Assembly (NCBI GenBank): GCA_021827285.1
Contig: JAKAWM010000054.1
Span: forward strand, 1 to 9,927
Length of the DNA stretch: 9,927 nt
Direction: 5' to 3'
DNA from: Actinomycetes bacterium
GTDB taxonomy: Bacteria > Actinomycetota > Acidimicrobiia > Acidimicrobiales > Palsa-688
The notes below the pieces were generated by a model, which saw nothing but the letters and a program-made list of their open reading frames with translations, did no database searches and was not told where the DNA came from. How positions within the stretch are numbered: position 1 is the first letter of the stretch; each line of letters starts with the position of its first letter. Position numbers and translations under genes: made by a program. Positions 4,994 through 9,927 of this stretch are shown one piece after another.

Positions 4994-6619
4994 ATGCCCA
5001 AGCTGATTGCTTTTGACGAACAAGCCCGCCGGGCCCTCGAGAAGGGGATGAACCAGCTCGCTGACGCCGTGCGGGTGACCCTGGGGCCCAAGGGCCGCAA
5101 CGTGGTGCTGGAGAAGAAATGGGGCGCCCCCACCATCACCAACGACGGCGTCTCGATCGCCAAGGAGATCGAGCTTGAGGACCCGTACGAAAAAGTGGGT
5201 GCTGAGCTGGTCAAAGAGGTAGCCAAGAAGACCGATGACGTGGCTGGCGACGGCACCACAACCGCCACCGTGCTGGCCTGGGCGATGGTCCGAGAGGGCC
5301 TGCGCAACGTGGCCGCCGGGGCCAACCCCATGTCCCTGCGCCGTGGGATCGACGCCGCGGTTGAGACTGCGGTCGGCAGCCTGAAGTCCCTAGCCAGGGA
5401 GACGGAGACCAAGGGCCAGATAGCGCAGGTGGCCGGGATCTCGGCGGCCGACCCGGATATCGGCGAGCTCATTTCCGAGGCCATCGACAAGGTGGGCAAA
5501 GACGGAGTTGTGACCGTAGAGGAGTCCCAGACCTTCGGGATGGACCTGGAGCTGGTCGAGGGGATGCGTTTTGACAAGGGCTACATCTCGGCCCACTTCG
5601 TAACCGACCCCGAGCGCATGGAGGCGGTGGTGGAGGATCCGTACATCCTCCTCTTCGGCGCCAAGATCTCCGCCGTGCGGGACCTGCTCCCGCTCCTCGA
5701 GAAGGTCATCCAGGCCGGTCGCCCGCTCGTCGTGATCGCCGAAGACGTAGAAGGCGAAGCGCTGGCCACCCTGATCGTCAACAAGATCCGGGGCACCTTC
5801 AAGAGCGTTGCGGTAAAGGCGCCAGGTTTTGGTGAGCGGCGTAAGGCCATGCTCCAGGACATGGCCATCTTGACGGGCGGCCAGGTGGTATCAGAAGAGG
5901 TCGGCCTCAAGCTGGAGAACGCCACCTTGGACCTGCTGGGCAAGGCCCGCAAGGTGGTCGTGACCAAGGACGAGACCACCATCGTCGAAGGTGCTGGGAC
6001 CGACGCTGACATCAAGGGCCGGATCAACCAGATCAAGACCGAGATCGAGAACACCGACTCCGACTATGACCGGGAGAAGCTCCAGGAGCGGTTGGCCAAG
6101 CTGGCCGGGGGCGTGGCCGTCATCAAGGTCGGCGCGGCCACCGAGGTCGAGCTCAAGGAAAAGAAGCACCGCATTGAGGACGCCGTGTCCACCACCAAGG
6201 CTGCTGTTGAGGAGGGCGTGGTGCCTGGCGGCGGGGTGGCGTTGCTGCGTGCCCAGGCCGCCATTTTGGACAAGGCCGAAAAACTCGATGGCGACGAGGC
6301 CATAGGTGCCCGCATCGTGGCCCGGGCAGTCGAGGAGCCCCTCAAGCAGATCGCGGTGAACGCTGGTCACGAGGGCGGAGTGGTGGTCGAGCGGGTGCGC
6401 AACCTGCCGGTCAACGAAGGCCTGAATGCGGCCAGCGGTGTGTACGAGGACATGTTCAAGGCAGGCGTGATAGACGCCGTCAAGGTAACTCGCTCCGCCC
6501 TGCAAAATGCCGCTTCGATCGTCGGGCTGTTCCTCACCACTGAGGCTGTGATCGTGGACAAGCCCGAGGAAAAGCAGCCCGCCGGTGCCGGTGCCGGTGC
6601 CGGTATGGAGGACTACTAA
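4994..6619 (+). CDS. groEL: 60-kDa chaperonin GroEL
   Basis: GroEL forms the double-ring ATP-driven folding chamber of the cytosol and works with the GroES lid. The 541-residue protein is full length. Its landmarks are VTLGPKGRNVVLE (28-40), ITNDGVSIAKEIELEDP (49-65), the ATPase motif GDGTTTAT at 85-92 with catalytic D86, VKAPGFGERRKAML near 275-288, and EEGVVPGGGVALL. The C-terminal tail consists of Ala-Gly dipeptides and ends MEDY, whereas most GroEL proteins end in Gly-Gly-Met repeats. ATG 4994 follows GGAGGGAG (4976-4983). groES is not upstream, so this is the lone type (groEL2-like in actinobacteria) and must use a GroES encoded elsewhere. It has its own CIRCE-controlled promoter and a strong terminator, so it is probably monocistronic. 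My recollection is that Streptomyces also keeps groEL2 near a threonine-synthase/MoaD pair, which suggests old synteny. Confidence 0.98.
   Translation: MPKLIAFDEQARRALEKGMNQLADAVRVTLGPKGRNVVLEKKWGAPTITNDGVSIAKEIELEDPYEKVGAELVKEVAKKTDDVAGDGTTTATVLAWAMVREGLRNVAAGANPMSLRRGIDAAVETAVGSLKSLARETETKGQIAQVAGISAADPDIGELISEAIDKVGKDGVVTVEESQTFGMDLELVEGMRFDKGYISAHFVTDPERMEAVVEDPYILLFGAKISAVRDLLPLLEKVIQAGRPLVVIAEDVEGEALATLIVNKIRGTFKSVAVKAPGFGERRKAMLQDMAILTGGQVVSEEVGLKLENATLDLLGKARKVVVTKDETTIVEGAGTDADIKGRINQIKTEIENTDSDYDREKLQERLAKLAGGVAVIKVGAATEVELKEKKHRIEDAVSTTKAAVEEGVVPGGGVALLRAQAAILDKAEKLDGDEAIGARIVARAVEEPLKQIAVNAGHEGGVVVERVRNLPVNEGLNAASGVYEDMFKAGVIDAVKVTRSALQNAASIVGLFLTTEAVIVDKPEEKQPAGAGAGAGMEDY
6581..6604 (+). 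repeat. (GCCGGT)4 tandem hexamer in the groEL tail
   Basis: Four copies of GCCGGT encode the Ala-Gly repeats at the C-terminus of GroEL. Such a short in-frame hexamer array can gain or lose units by slippage without breaking the reading frame. Confidence 0.85.
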
Positions 6620-6646
6620 ACCGGTTCCGAGGGTAATCCAAGGTTG

Positions 6647-6686
6647 AAAAAAGGGGCGTCCCGGTGGACCGGGGCGCCCCTTTTTT
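6647..6686. terminator. Bidirectional intrinsic terminator
   Basis: AAAAAA, then GGGGCGTCCCGG (6653-6664), pairs without mismatch to CCGGGGCGCCCC (6669-6680) plus TTTTTT (6681-6686), around a TGGA loop. One junction pair is T-G. The GC stem is 12 bp and the A/T flanks extend it to 18 bp. The T-run serves groEL on the + strand, and the A-run gives a T-run for the convergent gene on the - strand. Confidence 0.95.
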
Positions 6687-6749
6687 AGGTAATGCGTTGT
6701 GTGATCACCAACGTGGGTGGTAGGCCTCTAGCTGTGCCGGTGGTTTTTG

Positions 6750-7862
6750 TCAGTGACCTTGACGCCCGTGGTGGCCACGGTCAAATGACGTGTTTATGGC
6801 GACGTCGAGAGCGTTGACCGTCGCGGTCCCCGCTTGAAGTCCCATCACCCTCACGTGGTCGTTCTGGGCCAGGTCGTTGAAGGTCGCCTGGGCCTGGCCG
6901 GGCTCGCTGTAGTGGGTGGAGCCGGAGACGTTCACCGTTACGCTGGCGTTCCTTTCCACGGTCATGGTGAAGCTGGACGTACCGATCAGGCCAACTGTGC
7001 CGACGTCCACCACGAGGGGGATGAAGACCGATTTGGCATTCACCGTGCCGGCCCCGTCCTGGGTGCCGGTCACCGATACTCTGTCCCCGGTCATCACATT
7101 GGACAGGCTGGGCGATGGCACGGTCGGCTCATGGAACACGGCGTTGGAGGTGTTGACGGTCAAGGTGGCTGCCGTCCCCGTGAGATCCCAATCTCTACCT
7201 GGGAGCGAGAGGACGAAGCTATTAGCCCCCACCGTGCCGACCCATCCGGTTGCCCTCACCAAGGGGATGTTGACGACATCGGCGTCCAAGGTACCCGGGC
7301 TGGCGAGCACCCCCTCGACTCGTACCTGGTCACCAGGCAGGACGTCAGAGAAGTTCGCCGACTTCACTGTCGGCTCGACAAATCGGGTACCTAGCGTGGA
7401 GACGTCCACGGTTAGGGTCGTTGCCGTACCCGTAAGGGCCCAACCATGGCCCATGCCCTCTAGCCTGAAGCGTCCAGTCACTGACAGCGTGAAGCTGCTC
7501 GCTTGGAGGGTGCCGACCGTACCGCTCAAGGTGACGTGGCGTTGGTGAGCTCCTCGACCGGCCTGCCCCGGCCACCCGCTCCGGCCATGATCCCGACCAC
7601 CTGGCCCGCTGCCGTCATCTGGCGCCCCGGCCCGGCCGTGCTGGCCGCCCCCGTTGCCCCAGCCTGGCGGCGCGCCGTGGTGGTCGCTTGGCAAAGGTGT
7701 GGCGCCCGCTCCGGCCGCGCTCGCCACCGGCAGGGCCGCGACCAGCCCAAGGCAAAGAAGCATGCGCACGGCGAGGCGGGTGATAGGTACGGCTGCCCCC
7801 GCTCGTGCTTGTTTGGGCGCCGCGCCGTTGTTCAGAGCAGCGGGCCCCGGGCTTGTTGACAT
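6750..7862 (-). CDS. Secreted protein with three DUF5666-like repeats
   Basis: This 370-residue protein is predicted to be exported. Residues 27-50 form a basic then hydrophobic segment (TRLAVRMLLCLGLVAALPVASAA) with an Ala-rich cleavage-like region. The N-terminal extension before it is long for a signal peptide. A Gly/Pro/His-rich linker (about 54-108) precedes three beta-rich repeats at roughly 110-200, 205-283 and 286-356. Each repeat runs 'GTVG...SFTL', 'TLTV', 'F.EPT', 'F.D...GD.VRV.G' and 'G.T.NA..V'. This is the pattern of DUF5666, a small beta-barrel domain of unknown function. The third repeat is the most divergent. The tail is His/Arg-rich (GHHGRQGH). ATG 7862 is favoured because GGAGGG (7868-7873 on this strand) lies 5 nt upstream. 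It ends facing the terminator shared with groEL. The ligand is unknown. Confidence 0.8.
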   Translation of the reverse strand: MSTSPGPAALNNGAAPKQARAGAAVPITRLAVRMLLCLGLVAALPVASAAGAGATPLPSDHHGAPPGWGNGGGQHGRAGAPDDGSGPGGRDHGRSGWPGQAGRGAHQRHVTLSGTVGTLQASSFTLSVTGRFRLEGMGHGWALTGTATTLTVDVSTLGTRFVEPTVKSANFSDVLPGDQVRVEGVLASPGTLDADVVNIPLVRATGWVGTVGANSFVLSLPGRDWDLTGTAATLTVNTSNAVFHEPTVPSPSLSNVMTGDRVSVTGTQDGAGTVNAKSVFIPLVVDVGTVGLIGTSSFTMTVERNASVTVNVSGSTHYSEPGQAQATFNDLAQNDHVRVMGLQAGTATVNALDVAINTSFDRGHHGRQGH

Positions 7863-8156
7863 GGTTACCCTCCGGTCATCCGTTGTCCCGGCAGGTTGGC
7901 GTGCCGGGTGGCACGAGGCGTGCCCCTTTTGTTGGTCCTATCTGTCGCAGCAGGCTGTGCGGCCCGTGTGGCCAAATTGTGAAGACATTGTGAGGCGGGG
8001 CTCAAGGATCAAAAGTAGCTGGTCGGGCCCACCGCAACCACCTTATGTACTTGGTTGGGTGCTACGAGCGTTGAAGAAGAAATGGAAGAACAGGGCAGCG
8101 GGCGAGCGGTCGGCTCAGGTAGTTGGCAATGCGGTCAGTCATCGGGCGGCCATAAC
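7863..8156. other. Divergent intergenic region
   Basis: This 294-base gap lies between the DUF5666 gene (-) and hemQ (+). It contains the SD of the left gene and two mutually exclusive hairpins, 7901-7905 with 7910-7914 and 7910-7914 with 7920-7924. The second is followed by CCTTTT. The gap also holds the direct repeat at 7976-7993. A TTATGT at 8042-8047 could be a -10, but no matching -35 is clear. An open frame enters from TTG 8055 but shows no family resemblance before about 8157. Confidence 0.6.
7976..7993 (-). promoter_or_regulatory. Candidate PhoP/OmpR-type response-regulator box
   Basis: On the - strand the site reads TCACAAT, four bases (GTCT), TCACAAT: two identical heptamers 11 nt apart, one helical turn. 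Spacing and core resemble the direct repeat TCACAGC-N4-TCACAGC known for mycobacterial PhoP. It is 114 nt upstream of the DUF5666 gene start and 164 nt upstream of hemQ, so either could be the target. Confidence 0.4.
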
Positions 8157-8897
8157 ATGTGGTCGATGGCCCAACCCACCACCTCTGAGACCGCCGGGCC
8201 AGCCGCCTCGCCGGTGCCGCCCCTGGCCGCTGGGGAGGGCTTGGTGGTGCTGCACCTGTTTTGCAAGCTAGGTCCGCACAGTGAGCCCGAGGCGGTGGTT
8301 GGGGCTGTAAAGTCGGCCGAGGAGGCCGGCCAGCAGGTGGTGGCCTTCGCCGTACTGGGCCACAAGGCCGACCTCGGTTTCATGATGTTGGCCGAGGACA
8401 TGGTCAGCCTCCGCCGGGCCCAGAGCGCGCTAATGCTCGCGGGTCTTCAGGTCGTTTCGTCATACCTGTCGTTGACCGAAGTGTCGGAGTACGCCAACGA
8501 TGCACCTCCTGGGCGGCGAGAAGCCCGTTTGCACCCCCATCTCCCACCATCGGGGAGGCGGGTGTTTTGTTTCTACCCGATGTCCAAGCGTCGCCTTGGG
8601 GATGACAACTGGTACCGCTTGGATTACGAAAGGCGGCTGGTGCTCATGAACGAGCACGGGGCTAGCGGTCGGCGCTTTGCCGGTCGGGTCCTCCAACTCG
8701 TGACCGGCTCCACCGGCCTCGACGACTTCGAATGGGGTGTCACGCTGTTTGCCAAAACGCCCGAAGATCTGAAGGAATGCGTGCATTCCATGCGTTTCGA
8801 CGAGGCGTCGGCCCGGTACGCCGAGTTTGGGCCCTTTTATACCGGAGTGGTGGGGCCGGTCGAAGATATCCTGGGCCTCTGCGGCCTGGGTTCTTGA
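8157..8897 (+). CDS. hemQ: Coproheme decarboxylase (HemQ/ChdC, chlorite-dismutase superfamily)
   Basis: HemQ oxidatively decarboxylates iron-coproporphyrin III to heme b with peroxide, the last step of the coproporphyrin-dependent heme route of Gram-positive bacteria. Numbered from ATG 8157 (246 residues), the N-terminal half is a ferredoxin-like alpha/beta fold (LVVLHLFCKLGP, VVAFAVLGHKADLGFMML). The C-terminal half carries the signature YPMSKRR at 140-146, NWYRL, RRLVLMNEHGASGRRFAGRVLQ and TGSTGLDDFEWGVTLF. Catalytic Y140 and K144 and the proximal heme ligand H167 keep the spacings of the Listeria enzyme (Y+4=K, K+23=H). The start could be ATG 8157 or ATG 8166. Both have poor ribosome sites, and the upstream open frame to TTG 8055 is unlike the family. 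The C-terminal MRFDEASARYAEFGPFYTG is also typical. No other heme genes are in the window. larE begins 2 nt after its stop. Confidence 0.93.
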   Translation: MWSMAQPTTSETAGPAASPVPPLAAGEGLVVLHLFCKLGPHSEPEAVVGAVKSAEEAGQQVVAFAVLGHKADLGFMMLAEDMVSLRRAQSALMLAGLQVVSSYLSLTEVSEYANDAPPGRREARLHPHLPPSGRRVFCFYPMSKRRLGDDNWYRLDYERRLVLMNEHGASGRRFAGRVLQLVTGSTGLDDFEWGVTLFAKTPEDLKECVHSMRFDEASARYAEFGPFYTGVVGPVEDILGLCGLGS

Positions 8898-8899
8898 TC

Positions 8900-9736
8900 A
8901 TGGCGGGCATGGCCAGCTCCCCCTTGGTGGTCCGGCTCGAGCAGCGCCTCCTCCAGCTTGGGCGGGTGGTGGTTGCCTTCAGCGGAGGGGCAGATTCGTC
9001 CCTCCTCGCCTGGGTGGCAAACGACGTGCTCGGTCCCGGCAACGCGGTCGTAGCCACGGCCGTCTCAGCTTCGCTTTCTGCGGCATCCCTGGCTGACTGC
9101 CGTTCACTGGCCGCCGAATGGGGGCTCAACTACGATGAGATGGAGACCCACGAGGAGCGCCAGCCCGGCTATGTGGCCAATGGGCCAGATCGTTGCTGGC
9201 ATTGCAAGCATGAGCTGATGCGGCACTTGCTCCCGCTCGCCGGCGGCCCACTCAGAGCGACCGTCGTACTGGGCGTCAACATGGACGACTTGGGTGAGCA
9301 CCGGCCGGGCCAGAAGGCGGCGAGAGATGCCGGCGCGGTGTTCCCCTTGGTGGATGCCGGTCTCACCAAGGCGGATGTGAGGCAGGTGTCGCGCACGCTA
9401 GGGCTCAGGACCTGGGACAAACCGGCAGCCGCCTGCTTGGCTTCCCGCTTGCCCTACGGCACGCCCGTCACGGTGGGCACGTTGGGCATGGTGGCCAGGG
9501 CCGAGGCCGGTTTGGAGGCTCTGGGGTTCAGAGCCCTCAGGGTGCGCCACTACGGCGAGCTGGCCCGGGTCGAGCTGGCCCTTGCCGAGCTGAGCCGGGC
9601 GGTCGCCCAGAGAGAGGAGGTAGTGCGGGCCGTGAAGGCGGCCGGCTACCGTTACGTGACGCTCGATTTAGAAGGCCTACGATCGGGCAACCTCAACGAC
9701 GCCCTGACAGCACTAGCGGGGGAGGCCCGCAGATGA
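8900..9736 (+). CDS. larE: LarE-type ATP-dependent sacrificial sulfur transferase
   Basis: LarE is a PP-loop ATPase that adenylates a carboxylate and installs sulfur, in the best-known case to make the nickel-pincer cofactor of lactate racemase. The 278-residue protein has the pyrophosphatase loop SGGADSS at 28-34. It also has CWHCK with C99 and C102, GVNMDDLGEHRPGQKAA near 126-141, PLVDAGLTKADVR near 149-161, and WDKPAAACLASRLPYG around C179. C179 matches the sacrificial cysteine of the Lactobacillus enzyme. Having C99, C102 and C179 together resembles the LarE group that binds a [4Fe-4S] cluster and uses it as sulfur relay, rather than consuming its own cysteine. ATG 8900 was chosen because it is 2 nt after hemQ; ATG 8909 is possible. 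larB, larC and larA are absent here. The stop overlaps the NIL gene by 4 nt, so LarE may act in another sulfur-transfer pathway. Confidence 0.92.
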   Translation: MAGMASSPLVVRLEQRLLQLGRVVVAFSGGADSSLLAWVANDVLGPGNAVVATAVSASLSAASLADCRSLAAEWGLNYDEMETHEERQPGYVANGPDRCWHCKHELMRHLLPLAGGPLRATVVLGVNMDDLGEHRPGQKAARDAGAVFPLVDAGLTKADVRQVSRTLGLRTWDKPAAACLASRLPYGTPVTVGTLGMVARAEAGLEALGFRALRVRHYGELARVELALAELSRAVAQREEVVRAVKAAGYRYVTLDLEGLRSGNLNDALTALAGEARR

Positions 9737-9927
9737 AGACATCGGTTCGTGCCCGGTTAACGTTCCCAGAGCCCCTGGTCAGTGAGCCGGTCATTGCCCG
9801 CTTGGCACTGGACCACGGCATCGTCGCCAATATCCGGAGGGCGAACGTCGAAGACCACACGGGATGGATCATCTGTGAGCTTTCAGGCACGCGGGAGGCC
9901 CTGGACTCCGCGGTCGCGTGGCTGGAC
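9733..9927 (+). CDS. NIL-domain protein (3' end outside window)
   Basis: The first 65 residues match the NIL domain: VRARLTFPEPLVSEPVIARL, then IVANIRRANVEDHTGWIICEL and EALDSAVAWL. NIL is a small ferredoxin-like regulatory fold. It occurs at the C-terminus of the methionine importer ATPase MetN, where it senses methionine. It also occurs alone or fused to ferredoxin modules in proteins linked to sulfur and homocysteine metabolism in methanogens. The ATG overlaps the larE stop (ATGA) and has GGGGGAGG 7 nt upstream, so translation is coupled to larE. Because the gene continues beyond the window, I cannot tell whether it is a stand-alone domain of about 75-80 residues or has a ferredoxin or other extension. 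Confidence 0.88.
   Translation, partial: MKTSVRARLTFPEPLVSEPVIARLALDHGIVANIRRANVEDHTGWIICELSGTREALDSAVAWLD

Noticed and set aside
6834..7548. Two + strand open frames (186 and 210 codons) opposite the DUF5666 gene
   Set aside because: The - strand protein has a signal sequence, three internal repeats and a strong ribosome site. The + strand frames have none of these and no recognisable domain.
7901..7930. Hairpin followed by CCTTTT, possible terminator on the + strand
   Set aside because: The stem is only 5 bp with a short T-run, it competes with an overlapping hairpin, and there is no + strand gene immediately upstream to terminate.
7654..8271. A + strand open frame of 205 codons crossing the divergent intergenic region
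   Set aside because: Composition is typical of non-coding high-GC translation, it overlaps the start of hemQ in another frame, and there are no motifs.
1..9927. Search for CRISPR repeats, tRNA, rRNA, insertion sequences, attachment sites and toxin-antitoxin or defence genes
   Set aside because: No regularly spaced repeats, cloverleaf sequence, transposase motif or defence-related domain was found; all substantial frames are housekeeping or metabolic.

Overview
The window is high-GC, gene-dense DNA that looks like a chromosomal segment of an actinobacterium, possibly of an Acidimicrobiia-like lineage. This is inferred from a LytR_C-type envelope protein, glucosyl-3-phosphoglycerate synthase (GpgS), a lone CIRCE-controlled groEL without groES, coproheme decarboxylase of the monoderm heme pathway, and frequent GTG starts. 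I see no rRNA, tRNA, insertion sequence, phage gene or CRISPR array.

Layout. Positions 1-510 hold the 3' part of a membrane-anchored LytR_C-domain protein. Next on the + strand come a trehalose-6-phosphate phosphatase-like HAD enzyme (about 464-1282) and a type-1 glycerate kinase (1329-2348). The kinase converges on, and overlaps by 47 bp, gpgS on the - strand (3120-2302). These three genes deal with sugar-phosphate and glycerate solutes: trehalose, glucosylglycerate and their recycling.

Divergent from gpgS is the most interesting unit. A SAM-I-superfamily riboswitch (about 3186-3297) has a P1 helix that abuts the Shine-Dalgarno sequence of a threonine-synthase-like PLP enzyme (3302-4591). 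That gene overlaps by 4 nt a MoaD/ThiS-type sulfur carrier ending in Gly-Gly (4588-4863). A SAM sensor controlling a 'threonine synthase' plus a sulfur carrier suggests that the pair makes homocysteine (for methionine) from O-phosphohomoserine and carrier thiocarboxylate, rather than threonine.

A promoter with a perfect CIRCE element then drives groEL (4994-6619). An 18-bp-stem terminator follows (6647-6686); it can work in both directions and also closes the convergent gene for a secreted protein with three DUF5666-like repeats (7862-6750).

The divergent gap 7863-8156 contains a 7-bp direct repeat with 4-bp spacing that resembles a PhoP-type response-regulator box. To its right, on the + strand, lie coproheme decarboxylase (hemQ/chdC), a LarE-type sacrificial sulfur transferase (start 2 nt after the hemQ stop) and a NIL-domain protein (4-nt overlap with larE) that runs off the window end. 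LarE and NIL are again sulfur/methionine-related families, so the window contains two neighbouring blocks of sulfur chemistry.
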